A stretch of DNA of 64,000 nt, from positions 186,001 to 250,000 of the forward strand of contig NZ_JAMDLI010000002.1 of the NCBI RefSeq assembly GCF_023721815.1. Direction: 5' to 3'. Below the pieces are notes generated by a model that was not told the DNA's origin, did no database searches, and saw only the letters and a list, made by a program, of their open reading frames with translations. Within the stretch, counting starts at the first letter, position 1. Every line of letters begins with the position of its first letter. The stretch comes from Pleomorphomonas sp. JP5 (GTDB taxonomy: Bacteria > Pseudomonadota > Alphaproteobacteria > Rhizobiales > Pleomorphomonadaceae). Positions 7,370-17,365 of the stretch are shown here, in pieces. A program made the position numbers and the translations under genes.

Positions 7370-8755
7370 ATGAACCGCTGCCTAGCGCTGATTCTTCCTC
7401 TCGCGGGCCTTCTCGTCGCCGGTCTCGCGGATACGCCGGCCCGCGCCGCCGACCCCGCCGCCATTCGCTCGGTGACCGAAATCGAGGGGCGGGTCGTCAA
7501 TCTCGGTCTCAACAAGTCGATGGTGATCGACCTGCCCGAGGATATCCGTGACGTCCTGGTTTCCAACCCCGCCGTCGCCGACGCGGTCGTCCGCAACAAC
7601 CGGAAGATCTATCTGATCGGCATGAGTGTTGGCGAAGCCAATGTCTTCCTGTTTGGCGACGGCAACCGCCAGATCGCCCATTTCGAGCTGGTCATCGGTC
7701 GCGACACTGTCGGCCTCGAAAGCACGCTCGCAGAGGTGATTCCCGGCTCGAACATCAAGGCTCAGTCGCTCGGCGACTCACTTGTGTTGTCGGGCACCGT
7801 CACCTCTCCGGAAGCGGCGGCGACGGCGGCCAACATCGCCGCCAAGTTCGTCGGCTCGACCGACAAGATCGTCAACTCGATCAACGTGTCCGGTTCCGAC
7901 CAGGTCAATCTTCGCGTGGTCATCGCCGAGGTGGAGAAGAATACCGTCCGCAAGCTCGGTATCGACATGGCCGGCACGGTAGGCGCCGTTGCCGCCGCCA
8001 GTTCCCCCAACAACCTCGCCTACAACCTGGCGGGACTGTCGTCCAACTCCACCAAGTTGTTCGGCATTACCAATGGTACCGCCAGTTCGGCAGTGAACAT
8101 CGGAACGGACCATTTTTCCATGATGATCAACGCCCTGAAGACGCAGGGCGTGGTGCGGACACTGGCCGAGCCGAACGTCACAGCCATCTCCGGCCAGCCG
8201 GCCAAGGTCGTGGTGGGCGGAGAGATCCCGTACACGATCGTCAGCGACAATGGCAACACGGTCAACTTCAAGGAATATGGCGTCATCCTGAAGTTCACGC
8301 CGGTGGTGTTGAGCTCCGGGCGCATCAGCCTCAACATCAATACCGAGGTGAGCGACATCGACACCTCGCTCAGCTCCACCGTGCCCGCGCTCAAGAAGCG
8401 CGGCGCAGAGACCACGGTCGAAGTCCCGTCGGGTGGCGCCATCGCCATCGGCGGCCTGTTGCGAGACAACATCTCCAAGACCGTCAACGGCACGCCGGGG
8501 TTGTCCGATCTGCCGATTCTCGGCGCGCTGTTCAAGAGCGATGCCTATCAGCGCCAGCAGACCGAACTGGTAGTCTTCGTGACGCCCTATCTCGTGAAGC
8601 CGACCGCCCCTTCCGCGATCACCCGGCCCGACCAGAACCTCAACTTCCAGGCCGATGCCCAGAGCTATTTTCTGAACCAGATCAACCGCATCTACCGCGT
8701 CAACGGCGCCGCTTCCGGTTCCTACCAGGGCCGCTACGGCTTCTCCTATGAATGA
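7370..8755 (+). CDS. cpaC: Flp pilus outer-membrane secretin CpaC (RcpA)
   Basis: 461 residues from the ATG at 7370 (AGGA upstream), which gives a clean signal peptide ending PARAA; the alternative ATG at 7325 would overlap the cpaB stop but puts 15 polar residues before it. Residues about 35-110 form the pilus N-terminal domain (VLVSNPAVADAVV), then a BON-like segment, then the secretin domain with VRTLAEPNVTAISGQPAKVVVGGEIP and VPSGGAIAIGGLLRDN. It forms the gated outer-membrane ring for the Flp pilus. It shares its N-domain with the divergent protein at 4522-5052. Confidence 0.94.
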   Translation: MNRCLALILPLAGLLVAGLADTPARAADPAAIRSVTEIEGRVVNLGLNKSMVIDLPEDIRDVLVSNPAVADAVVRNNRKIYLIGMSVGEANVFLFGDGNRQIAHFELVIGRDTVGLESTLAEVIPGSNIKAQSLGDSLVLSGTVTSPEAAATAANIAAKFVGSTDKIVNSINVSGSDQVNLRVVIAEVEKNTVRKLGIDMAGTVGAVAAASSPNNLAYNLAGLSSNSTKLFGITNGTASSAVNIGTDHFSMMINALKTQGVVRTLAEPNVTAISGQPAKVVVGGEIPYTIVSDNGNTVNFKEYGVILKFTPVVLSSGRISLNINTEVSDIDTSLSSTVPALKKRGAETTVEVPSGGAIAIGGLLRDNISKTVNGTPGLSDLPILGALFKSDAYQRQQTELVVFVTPYLVKPTAPSAITRPDQNLNFQADAQSYFLNQINRIYRVNGAASGSYQGRYGFSYE

Positions 8756-8777
8756 GCCGGCGCATCGGAGGAGTGCC

Positions 8778-9491
8778 ATGCAGGCGATGAAGTCCCTTAT
8801 CCGCCACGAAAGGCTGCTACGCCGGTCCGCGAGGCCGGCTGCGATCGTCCTGATGCTCGCCTTGGCCGCCTGCAACCAGAAAGGCCAGGCCCTGACGGAC
8901 GGCTTGCCGGTCGACGGTTATCGCTCCGCCTATCCGATCGCCGTCACAGAGGCGCCGCAGACGCTGGACATTCCGGTCGGCACCGGTACCGGTGGCCTGT
9001 CACCCGAGCTTCGGGCGGTCGTGGCCGACTTCGGCGCCGACGCCGCGCGAAACGCGACCGGACCGGTCGTCGTGATGACGCCGGCAGGTTCGATCAACCA
9101 GGCCGCCGCCGATTATCTCGCCCGCCAGATCCGCACGACGCTCAAGCAGTCGGGCGTCGCGCCGGCCTACATGAGGTCGCAGACCTACGCCGTCGCCGAT
9201 CCCCGCGTTCCTGCGCCGATCCGGCTCGGCTTCACCCGCATCAAGGCCGTCAGCCCGCCCTGCGGCCGCTGGACGACCGACATCATGCCCGACAATCAGA
9301 AGAAGGGCGACGACGGCGCCGAATTCGGCTGCGCCACCCAGGCCAACCTCGCGGCCATGGTGGAGAATCCGAACGACCTCCTGATGCCACGAGCCGAGAC
9401 CCCGGTGCGCGGCTGGCAGCGCTGGGAAATGTTGCAGAAGGCAGCCAAGGGATCGAGCCCGTCGGCTACCTATCCGACTTCGACCTTCTAG
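8778..9491 (+). CDS. cpaD: Flp pilus assembly lipoprotein CpaD
   Basis: 237 residues from the ATG at 8778, preceded by GGAGGAG (8767-8773); an earlier ATG at 8748 overlaps the cpaC stop. The signal ends in the lipobox LALAAC, so the mature protein is lipidated at Cys. The C-terminal half has the CpaD signature CGRWTTDIMPDN and FGCATQANLAAMVENPNDLLMPR. CpaD helps secretin assembly and localisation at the outer membrane. Confidence 0.9.
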   Translation: MQAMKSLIRHERLLRRSARPAAIVLMLALAACNQKGQALTDGLPVDGYRSAYPIAVTEAPQTLDIPVGTGTGGLSPELRAVVADFGADAARNATGPVVVMTPAGSINQAAADYLARQIRTTLKQSGVAPAYMRSQTYAVADPRVPAPIRLGFTRIKAVSPPCGRWTTDIMPDNQKKGDDGAEFGCATQANLAAMVENPNDLLMPRAETPVRGWQRWEMLQKAAKGSSPSATYPTSTF

Positions 9492-9504
9492 GAATCCGAC
9501 GGCC

Positions 9505-10776
9505 ATGACCACCGACGACCCGCTCGCTCCTCCCCCCTCCGGCCGCTCCGCCGAGTCCGACGGACTGAAGCCGGTGCCGCGCATCGCCATTCAGGCGTTC
9601 TGCGAGACGCCGGAGATCGCCGACGTCCTGGAGCAGGCAGCCGCCGATCGCCGCATGGCCAAGGCGCATGTCAAGGTGCATCAGGGCGGCGTCGCCGCCG
9701 CTCTCGATTTCTATGCCGCGGCGCCGACACCCAACCTGTTGTTCGTGGAGACGCGCGAGCGCCGGGAGCGTGTGCTCGAACAAGTGGACCAACTGGCCAC
9801 CGTCTGCGATGCCGGGACCAAGGTCGTGCTGATCGGCCACCATAACGACGTCGCCCTCTATCGCGACCTGATGCGTCGCGGCGTATCCGAGTACATGGTC
9901 GCCCCTTTCGACCTTTATGACGTCATCCGCGAGATCGGCGAGATCTACCTGGCCCCGGATGTGAAGCCGGTGGGGCGGACCATCGCCTTCATCGGCGCGC
10001 GCGGCGGCTCGGGCTCCTCCACCGTGGCTCACAACGTCGCCTTCGCCTTGTCCCGGAGCTTCGACGGGGGCGTCGTCCTGGCCGATCTCGATCTGCCTTT
10101 CGGCACCGCCAGCCTCGACTTCAACCAGGAACCGGCGCAAACTCTGGCCGATGCGCTTACCGCTGGCGACCGGGTCGATGACGTCTTCCTCGACCGGCTG
10201 CTGGCCAAATGCGCCGACAATCTCAGCCTGCTCGCTGCGCCGGCGACACTCGATCGTTCCTTCGACCACGACGAAATGGCCTTCGAACCCATCGTCGATG
10301 CCGCTCGCGTCAGCGCTCCGGCCGTCATCCTCGACCTGCCGCACGTCTGGACAGCCTGGATCCGCCGACTTCTCGGGGCCGCCGACGAAGTCGTGATCAC
10401 GGCCATGCCGGACCTCGCCTCCCTCAGGAACGCCAAGAATCTGATCGATCAGCTGAAGATCGCCCGGCCCAACGATGAGGCGCCCCGTCTCGTCATCAAC
10501 CAGGTGGGACTGCCGAAGCGTCCCGAGATCAAGCCCGCCGATTTCCAGAAGGCGCTGCAGCTCGATCCGGCCGCCATCATCCCATTCGACGCCGCGCTGT
10601 TCGGCACGGCGACCAACAACGGCCAGATGATCGCCGAGATCAGCGCACGGTCGCCGATCGCGCAGATCTTCGAAACGCTCGCGGCGCGGCTGACCGGCCG
10701 CTCCACCGTGCGCAGCGGCCGCAAGTCTGCACTCAGTCCCCTGCTGGCCCGTCTGCCGCGCCTCAAGGCGCACTGA
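9505..10776 (+). CDS. cpaE: CpaE: receiver-like plus MinD/ParA-like ATPase, pilus polar localisation
   Basis: 423 residues. The N-terminal 140 residues are a receiver-like fold without a clear phospho-acceptor set. The ParA/MinD ATPase starts with IAFIGARGGSGSSTVAHNVAFAL: the deviant Walker A Lys is Arg and the second Lys is Ser, a pattern I recall in CpaE proteins (GxSST), suggesting weak or no ATP hydrolysis. ADLDLPFGTASLDF is the switch region. In Caulobacter CpaE positions the pilus machine at the cell pole. Start ATG at 9505, AGGA about 11 bases upstream. Confidence 0.92.
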   Translation: MTTDDPLAPPPSGRSAESDGLKPVPRIAIQAFCETPEIADVLEQAAADRRMAKAHVKVHQGGVAAALDFYAAAPTPNLLFVETRERRERVLEQVDQLATVCDAGTKVVLIGHHNDVALYRDLMRRGVSEYMVAPFDLYDVIREIGEIYLAPDVKPVGRTIAFIGARGGSGSSTVAHNVAFALSRSFDGGVVLADLDLPFGTASLDFNQEPAQTLADALTAGDRVDDVFLDRLLAKCADNLSLLAAPATLDRSFDHDEMAFEPIVDAARVSAPAVILDLPHVWTAWIRRLLGAADEVVITAMPDLASLRNAKNLIDQLKIARPNDEAPRLVINQVGLPKRPEIKPADFQKALQLDPAAIIPFDAALFGTATNNGQMIAEISARSPIAQIFETLAARLTGRSTVRSGRKSALSPLLARLPRLKAH

Positions 10777-10799
10777 CGGTCAGGACGCGGAGAGGTTCA

Positions 10800-12272
10800 A
10801 TGTCCTTTGGCAAGCGTGGTTCTTTCGGTTTGGCGCAGGAGAAACCGGCGACGGCCCCGACGACGCGGGCCGTCGAGCCGGCGCCCGTCGCCGCGCCGGC
10901 GGCCAAGCCAGCGCCTGCCCCCACTGCCCGATCCGCGCCTCCCCCGGCGCCTGAGGTGCAGGAACGGCGCAAGTCCGACAACTACTACGACACCAAGTCT
11001 TCGATCTTCTCGGCGCTGATCGAGACCATCGACCTGAGCCAGCTCGCCAAGCTCGACGTCGAGACGGCGCGCGAAGAAATCCGCGACATCGTCGGCGACA
11101 TCATCTCGTTGAAGGCGGTGGTGATGTCGATCTCCGAGCAGGAGGAACTGCTCGACGACATCTGCAACGACGTGCTCGGTTACGGTCCGCTCGAGCCATT
11201 GCTGGCCCGCGACGACATCGCCGACATCATGGTCAACGGGGCCAACGCCACCTTCATCGAAGTGGCCGGCAAGATGGTCAAGACCGGGGTGCGGTTCCGC
11301 GACAACGTGCAGCTGATGAACATCTGCCAGCGCATCGTCAGCCAGATCGGCCGCCGCGTCGACGAAGCATCGCCGATCTGCGATGCCCGCCTTCCCGACG
11401 GCAGCCGCGTCAACGTCATTGCACCGCCGCTCGCCATCGACGGTCCGACCCTGACCATCCGAAAGTTCAAGAAGGACAAGCTGACCCTTCCGCAGCTGGT
11501 CAAGTTCGGCTCGATCACGCCGGAAGGCGCCACCATTCTTGAAATCATCGGCCATTGCCGCTGCAACGTGCTGATTTCCGGCGGTACCGGCTCGGGCAAG
11601 ACGACGTTGCTCAACTGCCTCACCGCCTACATCGAACCGACCGAACGCGTGATCACCTGCGAGGACGCCGCCGAACTGCAACTGCAGCAGCCGCACGTCG
11701 TCCGTCTCGAAACGCGCCCGCCCAACCTTGAGGGCGAGGGCCAGGTCACCATGCGCGATCTCGTGAAGAACTGCCTGCGCATGCGACCCGAGCGGATCAT
11801 CGTCGGCGAAGTGCGTGGCCCCGAGGCCTTCGATCTGTTGCAGGCGATGAACACCGGCCACGACGGCTCGATGGGCACGCTGCACGCCAACACGCCGCGC
11901 GAGGCCATCTCCCGTATCGAATCGATGATTTCCATGGGGGGCTACACCCTGCCGTCCAAGACGGTGCGCGAAATGATCGTCTCGTCGATCGACGTCATCG
12001 TCCAGGCTGCGCGCCTTAGGGACGGCTCGCGTCGCATCACCCACATCACCGAAGTGGTCGGCCTCGAGGGCGACGTCGTGATCACTCAAGACCTGTTCGT
12101 CTACGACATCATCGGCGAGGAGAGCGACGGCCGGTTGATCGGCCAGCACCGATCCACCGGCATTGGCCGCCCGAAGTTCTGGGATCGCGCACGCTACTAC
12201 GGCGAGGAGCGTCGGCTCGCCGCCGCGCTCGACGCGTCCGAGGCGCCGCCGCCATCCGGCGCCTACAGCTGA
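10800..12272 (+). CDS. cpaF: CpaF (TadA) secretion ATPase
   Basis: 490 residues with GGAGAGG just before the ATG. A proline/alanine-rich linker (residues 15-60) precedes the N-domain, then the type II/IV secretion ATPase core: Walker [15 protein letters not shown] (about residue 262), [11 protein letters not shown] (Asp box), [21 protein letters not shown] (Walker B) and [11 protein letters not shown] (His box). It is the hexameric cytoplasmic motor for Flp pilus extension and probably retraction. Tight spacing with cpaE and tadB indicates one transcript. Confidence 0.96.
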   Translation: MSFGKRGSFGLAQEKPATAPTTRAVEPAPVAAPAAKPAPAPTARSAPPPAPEVQERRKSDNYYDTKSSIFSALIETIDLSQLAKLDVETAREEIRDIVGDIISLKAVVMSISEQEELLDDICNDVLGYGPLEPLLARDDIADIMVNGANATFIEVAGKMVKTGVRFRDNVQLMNICQRIVSQIGRRVDEASPICDARLPDGSRVNVIAPPLAIDGPTLTIRKFKKDKLTLPQLVKFGSITPEGATILEIIGHCRCNVLISGGTGSGKTTLLNCLTAYIEPTERVITCEDAAELQLQQPHVVRLETRPPNLEGEGQVTMRDLVKNCLRMRPERIIVGEVRGPEAFDLLQAMNTGHDGSMGTLHANTPREAISRIESMISMGGYTLPSKTVREMIVSSIDVIVQAARLRDGSRRITHITEVVGLEGDVVITQDLFVYDIIGEESDGRLIGQHRSTGIGRPKFWDRARYYGEERRLAAALDASEAPPPSGAYS

Positions 12273-12300
12273 TCAACAGGCGGCAACAGGGAGAGAGAGC

Positions 12301-13299
12301 ATGGAGATCGACATCCGCATCCTCGCGATGATGGGCCTCGTCGGCTTCTCGATCGCCGCCCTGCTCTACGGCTTTCTCTACGGCCGCATCGAGCGGCAGG
12401 CATCGGCCGAACGCCGCAGGACACAGGTGGCGGCACCCCCCGTCGATATCGATCGGGCCAAGACATCCGCCACCCCGAGCGCCCGCCGTCGCAATGTCCA
12501 GGAAACGCTGAAGGATCTCGAGGCCAAGCAGAAGCATAAGGCGTCCAAGTCCACCAACCCGCCGATGCAGCTCCGGTTGGCTCAGGCCGGACTCAGCCTG
12601 ACCATCCTTCGCTTCTACATCTACAGCGTCCTGACCGGCCTTGTTATTTTTGTGGTTTGCCTGCTCGTCGGCCTGCCGATCTTCCTGGTACTTGGCGCCG
12701 GTTTCGTCGGTGCCGTTGGCCTGCCGCGCTTTCTCGTCAACTTCATCCGCAAGCGCCGCCATGCCGCCTTCATCGACGAGCTCGCCAACGCCGTCGAAGT
12801 GATCGTTCGTGGCGTCAAAGCCGGCCTGCCGCTCAATGACTGCCTCAGGATGATCGCCAGCGAGGCCAAGGAACCGGTCAAGAGCGAGTTTCGCACCGTG
12901 GTCGAGGCAATGCAGCTCGGCATGCCGATCGACGAGGCGGTTACCCGCATGTACGAGCGCGTTCCCCTGCCGGAGACCAACTTCTTCGGCATCGTGCTGT
13001 CCATCCAGTCGAAGGCCGGCGGCAACCTCTCCGAGGCCCTTGGCAATCTCGCCAAGGTGTTGCGAGAGCGCAAGAAGATGCGCGCCAAGATCCAGGCCAT
13101 GAGCATGGAGGCAAAGTCCTCGGCCGGCATCATCGGGTCTCTGCCGATCATCGTCACCGTCCTCGTCTATCTGACCAGCCCGGACTACATCCTGGTTCTG
13201 TTTCTCACGCCGATCGGGCAGATCGTCCTCGGCATTTCCCTCCTCTGGATGCTGATCGGTGTCTTCGTCATGAAGCGCATGATCGCCTTCGACTTCTGA
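12301..13299 (+). CDS. tadB: Tad inner-membrane platform protein TadB
   Basis: 332 residues from the ATG at 12301 (GGGAGAGA upstream). An N-terminal helix (MMGLVGFSIAALLYGFLYG), a charged cytoplasmic stretch, two helices near residues 100-145, then the GspF/T2SSF domain (ELANAVEVIVRGVKAGLPLNDCLRMIA ... ETNFFGIVLSIQSKAGGNLSEALGNLAKVLRER), and two C-terminal helices. It pairs with TadC to form the inner-membrane platform on which CpaF acts. Confidence 0.93.
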   Translation: MEIDIRILAMMGLVGFSIAALLYGFLYGRIERQASAERRRTQVAAPPVDIDRAKTSATPSARRRNVQETLKDLEAKQKHKASKSTNPPMQLRLAQAGLSLTILRFYIYSVLTGLVIFVVCLLVGLPIFLVLGAGFVGAVGLPRFLVNFIRKRRHAAFIDELANAVEVIVRGVKAGLPLNDCLRMIASEAKEPVKSEFRTVVEAMQLGMPIDEAVTRMYERVPLPETNFFGIVLSIQSKAGGNLSEALGNLAKVLRERKKMRAKIQAMSMEAKSSAGIIGSLPIIVTVLVYLTSPDYILVLFLTPIGQIVLGISLLWMLIGVFVMKRMIAFDF

Positions 13300-13308
13300 G
13301 AGGCCGTC

Positions 13309-14280
13309 ATGGGCGCGATCGTCGACACTCTGCGCGATCCGGTGGCCTTGATGGCCATCCTGATATCGCTCGCCATTTTCGCCACCATTCTCAGCCTGGC
13401 CATGCCGCTCCTGTCGAGCGACCGACTGCCGGCGCGCATGCGTGCGGTGGCCGACGAGCGCGAAAGGATTCGCCAGCGCGAGCGTGCCCGTCTTGCCGAG
13501 GAAGGGCGCGGCTCACTGCGTGGCAAGGAGTCCAAGGCCTACATGCGCAGCCTCGTCGAGCGGCTGTCGCTCAGAAAGGCGCTGCTCGACGACAAGGGCG
13601 AGGAAAAGCTGAAGCAGGCGGGCTTCCGTAGCGAGGCGGCCACCACCACCTTCCTCTTCGCGCGCTTCGTGCTGCCTTTCGGCTTTCTGGCGCTAGCGAT
13701 TTTCTACGTCTTCATCGTCCTGGAGATCGATCGCCCCCTGCCCTTCAAGCTCGGCATTTGCCTGGTCATCGCCTACGCAGGCTTCTATCTGCCGGTCATC
13801 ATCGTCTCCAACGCCCTGCAGAAGCGCCAGCAATCGATCAAGCGGGCCTTCCCGGACTCTCTCGATCTGCTGCTGATCTGCGTCGAGAGCGGCATGTCGA
13901 TCGAGCACGCCTTCCGCCGCGTCTCGGAGGAGATCGGCAGTCAGTCGCTGGCACTGGCCGAGGAGCTCAGCCTGACCACCGCCGAGTTGTCCTTCCTGCC
14001 CGACCGCCGTCAGGCCTATGAGAATCTGGCGAACCGCACCGGCCTCGACGGCGTCAAGGCCGTCTGCCTCGCACTGATCCAGTCCGAACGCTACGGTACC
14101 CCGCTCGGTCAGACCCTGCGCGTGCTCAGCCAGGAAAACCGCGACATGCGGATGAACGAAGCGGAGAAAAAGGCAGCCGCGCTTCCACCCAAACTGACCG
14201 TACCGATGATCCTCTTTTTCCTGCCGGTCCTGTTCGCCGTCATCATGGCGCCGGCCATCATCAAGATCAGTTCGCTGTAA
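13309..14280 (+). CDS. tadC: Tad inner-membrane platform protein TadC
   Basis: 323 residues, 9 bp after tadB. Layout matches TadB: an N-terminal helix, a basic cytoplasmic segment, two central helices, a GspF domain (SLDLLLICVESGMSIEHAFRRVSEEIG ... YGTPLGQTLRVLSQENRDMRMNEAEKKAAALPPKL) and a C-terminal helix pair. It is the last gene of the cluster; no TadD or large TadG follows, and the terminator at 14299 closes the operon. Confidence 0.93.
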   Translation: MGAIVDTLRDPVALMAILISLAIFATILSLAMPLLSSDRLPARMRAVADERERIRQRERARLAEEGRGSLRGKESKAYMRSLVERLSLRKALLDDKGEEKLKQAGFRSEAATTTFLFARFVLPFGFLALAIFYVFIVLEIDRPLPFKLGICLVIAYAGFYLPVIIVSNALQKRQQSIKRAFPDSLDLLLICVESGMSIEHAFRRVSEEIGSQSLALAEELSLTTAELSFLPDRRQAYENLANRTGLDGVKAVCLALIQSERYGTPLGQTLRVLSQENRDMRMNEAEKKAAALPPKLTVPMILFFLPVLFAVIMAPAIIKISSL

Positions 14281-14298
14281 GCAGAGACCGCACAAACG

Positions 14299-14321
14299 AA
14301 AAGCCCCGATCCGGGGCTTTT
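14299..14321. terminator. Bidirectional intrinsic terminator between tadC and upp
   Basis: AAAAGCCCCG (14299-14308) and CGGGGCTTTT (14312-14321) form a 10-bp stem with a three-base loop and T-runs on both strands. It sits between the convergent tadC and upp stop codons and can end both operons. Confidence 0.9.
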
Positions 14322-14345
14322 CTCTGCATCACGTTATTGTCGCAC

Positions 14346-14972
14346 TTACTTCGTGCCGTACATGCGGTCGCCGGCATCACCGAGACCGGGCACGATGTAG
14401 CCCTTCTCGTTGAGGTGGCTGTCGATCGCCGCCGTGAACACCGGCACATCCGGATGCGCGTCCGTGAAGTTCTTGATTCCCTCGGGAGCTGCGAGAAGGC
14501 AGACGAAGCGGATGTCGCGGGCGCCACGCTCCTTCAGCTTGTCGACGGCGGCAATCGACGAGTTGCCGGTGGCCAGCATCGGGTCGACAACGATGGTGAG
14601 GCGATCGGACAGATCGGCCGGAGCCTTGAAGTAATACTCGACCGGCTGCAGCGTCTCGTGGTCGCGATAGATGCCGATATGCGACACGCGTGCCGCCGGC
14701 ACAAGATCGAGCATGCCTTCGAGCAAGCCATTGCCGGCGCGCAACACGGAGGCGAACACCAGCTTCTTGCCCTCAAGGGTCGGCGCCGTCATCGTCTGGA
14801 GAGGCGTCTCGATTTCTACCTCGGTCAACGCGAGATCGCGCGTCACCTCGTAGCAGAGCAACGTCGAGATCTCGCGCAACAACCGCCGAAAGCTCGCTGT
14901 CGAGGTTTCATGCTTACGCATGATGGTGAGCTTGTGCTGCACCAGCGGATGATCGATGACCTTGACGCTCAT
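14346..14972 (-). CDS. upp: Uracil phosphoribosyltransferase
   Basis: 208 residues, the usual length. Start ATG at 14972 with GAGGAA upstream; the same frame is open further upstream into add, but that part is not family sequence. It begins with the typical [17 protein letters not shown] and carries the PRPP loop [11 protein letters not shown] and the uracil-binding C-terminus [17 protein letters not shown]. Converts uracil plus PRPP to UMP. It is the last gene of the nucleoside salvage cluster and recaptures the base released by uridine or deoxyuridine phosphorolysis. Confidence 0.97.
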   Translation of the reverse strand: MSVKVIDHPLVQHKLTIMRKHETSTASFRRLLREISTLLCYEVTRDLALTEVEIETPLQTMTAPTLEGKKLVFASVLRAGNGLLEGMLDLVPAARVSHIGIYRDHETLQPVEYYFKAPADLSDRLTIVVDPMLATGNSSIAAVDKLKERGARDIRFVCLLAAPEGIKNFTDAHPDVPVFTAAIDSHLNEKGYIVPGLGDAGDRMYGTK

Positions 14973-15064
14973 GGGTTCCTCGCGGACTTTGGGTTTTGGC
15001 GACCATAGAGACTCGGAGCCGCCTCCGAAACCGGCATTTTCCCCGATCTCCACCAGATTCCCGC

Positions 15065-16051
15065 TTACAGCAGAGCGAGAAGCCGCGCTTTGGTCGCCGC
15101 GTCGCAGAAGGCGTCCTCGACGGCAGTACGGGTAACCCCGGCAAGCTCCGCCTCGGTCAGCCCGAACGTGTCGCGGGCCACCCCATACTCGTGGCCAACC
15201 GACGTCCAGAAGAAAGGCGGATCGTCGGTATTGAGCGAATGACGCACCCCGGCCGCCCGAAGGGCCGGCAGCGGGTGATCGCCATAGCTTGCATAGACGC
15301 CAAGCGCAATGTTGGACACAGGGCAAACCTCGAGGTGAATGCCCTGTTCGACAATCCGGCGGACGAGATCGGCGTTTTCGATGGCGCGTACGCCATGGCC
15401 GATTCGCTTCACGGGAATGGCGTCGAGCGTTGCCGCGACACCCTCCCATGAGCACCACTCTCCAGCATGACAGGTGAGCGGCAAGCCAGCCTCGGACGCG
15501 ATCTCGAAGGCGGCGGCGAACTCGTGCGGAGCGTGAAGGCGCTCCTCGCCGGCCATGCCGAAGCCAACGACCTCCGGCACGAGGTTGTTCACTGCCATGC
15601 GCGCCGCCTCGACACCCCGTTCGGGACCGTAGTGACGCTCGACAAGAGGAATCACCCGGCCGACGATGCCCGTCGCCGCTTCGGCCCGGCGCAAACCCTC
15701 GACGATGCCGTCGAGATAGGACCGATAGCTGAGGCCGGAGCGCTCGCCAAAGTCCGGCGAAACGAAGAACTCGGTGTAGATCGACCCGGCCGCCGCAGCC
15801 TGCCGCTGGTAGACCTCGGCGATCTCGGCAAAGTCTTCCGGCGTACGGAACACCGAGGCAGCGAGGTCATAGGCAACGAGGAACGCCGAAAAGTCGGTCC
15901 AGAGATAGCGCCCCTCGTCGTCGAACAGGCGCGACACGTCCACTCCATAACGAGCGGCATTGCGACGAACCAGCTCGGGCGCGGCACCGGCCTCGAGATG
16001 AACGTGAAGTTCGGCCTTCGGCACCGAAGGCACGGCAGTCGACTCGGTCAT
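15065..16051 (-). CDS. add: Adenosine deaminase (or adenine deaminase of the same family)
   Basis: 328 residues from the ATG at 16051. Metal motif [10 protein letters not shown] near the N-terminus, LTCHAGEW (HAGE, Zn ligand and catalytic Glu), [11 protein letters not shown] and [10 protein letters not shown] (Asp-Asp at the active site) define the ADD superfamily. Hydrolytic deamination of adenosine or deoxyadenosine to inosine or deoxyinosine, which PNP in this cluster then splits. Family members can prefer adenine; the context of nucleoside genes favours adenosine. It follows deoB by 10 bp. Confidence 0.88.
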   Translation of the reverse strand: MTESTAVPSVPKAELHVHLEAGAAPELVRRNAARYGVDVSRLFDDEGRYLWTDFSAFLVAYDLAASVFRTPEDFAEIAEVYQRQAAAAGSIYTEFFVSPDFGERSGLSYRSYLDGIVEGLRRAEAATGIVGRVIPLVERHYGPERGVEAARMAVNNLVPEVVGFGMAGEERLHAPHEFAAAFEIASEAGLPLTCHAGEWCSWEGVAATLDAIPVKRIGHGVRAIENADLVRRIVEQGIHLEVCPVSNIALGVYASYGDHPLPALRAAGVRHSLNTDDPPFFWTSVGHEYGVARDTFGLTEAELAGVTRTAVEDAFCDAATKARLLALL

Positions 16052-16061
16052 GGATCGTCTT

Positions 16062-17279
16062 TCAGAGCAGTGAACGGCCATGCAGGCCGGGCGCAAGCCC
16101 AAGCCACGCAGCAACGGTTTCGGCCATGTCGGCGAAAGTATCCGGCCGGCCGGCCGAACCAGGCGGCACCCCCCGTCCGGCGAACAGTGCCGGCACGCGC
16201 TCGCGCGTGTGGTCGCTGCCGTGCCAGGTCGGATCGCAACCGTGGTCGGCCGTGATCAGCAGCATGTCGCCCTCGCCCATCGCCGCTTCCACCTCCGGCA
16301 GGCGCCGGTCGAAAGCTTCAAGGCAGGCGGCATAACCGGCTACGTCGCGACGGTGTCCGTACTCGGTGTCGAAGTCGACGAGATTGACGAAGACGAGATC
16401 GCCGGCGCCAGCTTCGCCCAGCGCAGCGATGCCGAGATCGAGGTTGCCGTCGTTGGATTTGCCCTTGCGGGTAATGGTGATGTTCTGATGGGCGAAGATG
16501 TCGCCGATCTTGCCGATGCCGTAGACCTTGCCGCCCGCCGCTTCGACACGGGTGAGCAACGTCGGCTCCGGCGGCGGCACGGCATAGTCGCGCCGGTTGG
16601 CGGTGCGCTTGAAGGTCTCCCTGGTCTCGCCGACGAAGGGACGGGCAATGACGCGTCCGACGCGATAACGGTCGACCAGCTTGCGGGCGATCTCGCAATC
16701 GGCCAGCAGCTTGGCAAGGCCGAAATGCGTCTCATGGGCAGCGATCTGCAGCACCGAGTCGGCCGAGGTGTAGACGATCGGCTTGCCGGTGCGGATGTGT
16801 TCCTCGCCAAGGCGGTCGATGATCGCGGTGCCGGATGCGTGGCAGTTGCCAAGAATGCCCGGCACACCGGTCTCGCGTACATAGGCATCGATGAGGTCGG
16901 CCGGAAAGCTTGGCGGATCCGGCGGGAAATAGCCCCACTCGAAAGGCACGGGCACGCCGGCAACTTCCCAATGACCTGATGGCGTGTCCTTGCCGCTCGA
17001 CAGTTCGGCCGGCGCGGCATAGCGCCCCTCGGCCGAGCTTCGAACAAAGCCGGCCGGCTTCTGCCCGGTGGCAAGCTCGGCGGCAAGCCCCAGACCGAGC
17101 CGCTCAAGATTGGGCAGCGACAGCGGGCCCGACCGCAAGCCGGCCTGATCACCCCGGCCGGCCGCGCATTCGGCGGCGATATGGCCGAGCGTGTCGGCCC
17201 CCTCGTCACCAAAGCGGGCGGCATCCGGCGCGCCGCCGATGCCGAAGCTGTCGAGCACGATGATGATGGCCCGTTTCAT
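16062..17279 (-). CDS. deoB: Phosphopentomutase
   Basis: 405 residues, full length. Alkaline-phosphatase superfamily metal sites: [13 protein letters not shown] at the N-terminus and [24 protein letters not shown] near the C-terminus; the phospho-acceptor Thr lies in GADTLGH. The cap domain contains [15 protein letters not shown] and [14 protein letters not shown]. It interconverts (deoxy)ribose 1-phosphate and 5-phosphate, using the sugar phosphate released by PNP and DeoA. No deoC is in the window, so the next step must be encoded elsewhere. Confidence 0.97.
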   Translation of the reverse strand: MKRAIIIVLDSFGIGGAPDAARFGDEGADTLGHIAAECAAGRGDQAGLRSGPLSLPNLERLGLGLAAELATGQKPAGFVRSSAEGRYAAPAELSSGKDTPSGHWEVAGVPVPFEWGYFPPDPPSFPADLIDAYVRETGVPGILGNCHASGTAIIDRLGEEHIRTGKPIVYTSADSVLQIAAHETHFGLAKLLADCEIARKLVDRYRVGRVIARPFVGETRETFKRTANRRDYAVPPPEPTLLTRVEAAGGKVYGIGKIGDIFAHQNITITRKGKSNDGNLDLGIAALGEAGAGDLVFVNLVDFDTEYGHRRDVAGYAACLEAFDRRLPEVEAAMGEGDMLLITADHGCDPTWHGSDHTRERVPALFAGRGVPPGSAGRPDTFADMAETVAAWLGLAPGLHGRSLL

Positions 17280-17365
17280 GATTTCTCCCCGGCACCCGAA
17301 TGGCGCCTCACCCTTGTCCGTCTGTCCCTGGGGCAGCGCCGACCGCGACCGCCCCTTGGGAAGGC

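Noticed and set aside
9505-10776. Broken Walker A in CpaE as a pseudogene sign
   Set aside because: The GxSST-type loop without the signature Lys is a known trait of CpaE proteins, and the frame is full length.
10797-12149. Long open frame antisense to cpaF
   Set aside because: cpaF has complete Walker and His-box motifs. The antisense protein is a biased-composition shadow.
14973-15458. In-frame upstream extension of upp into add
   Set aside because: The translated part is Arg/Gly-rich shadow of add; the Upp family begins at the ATG at 14972, which has a good ribosome site.
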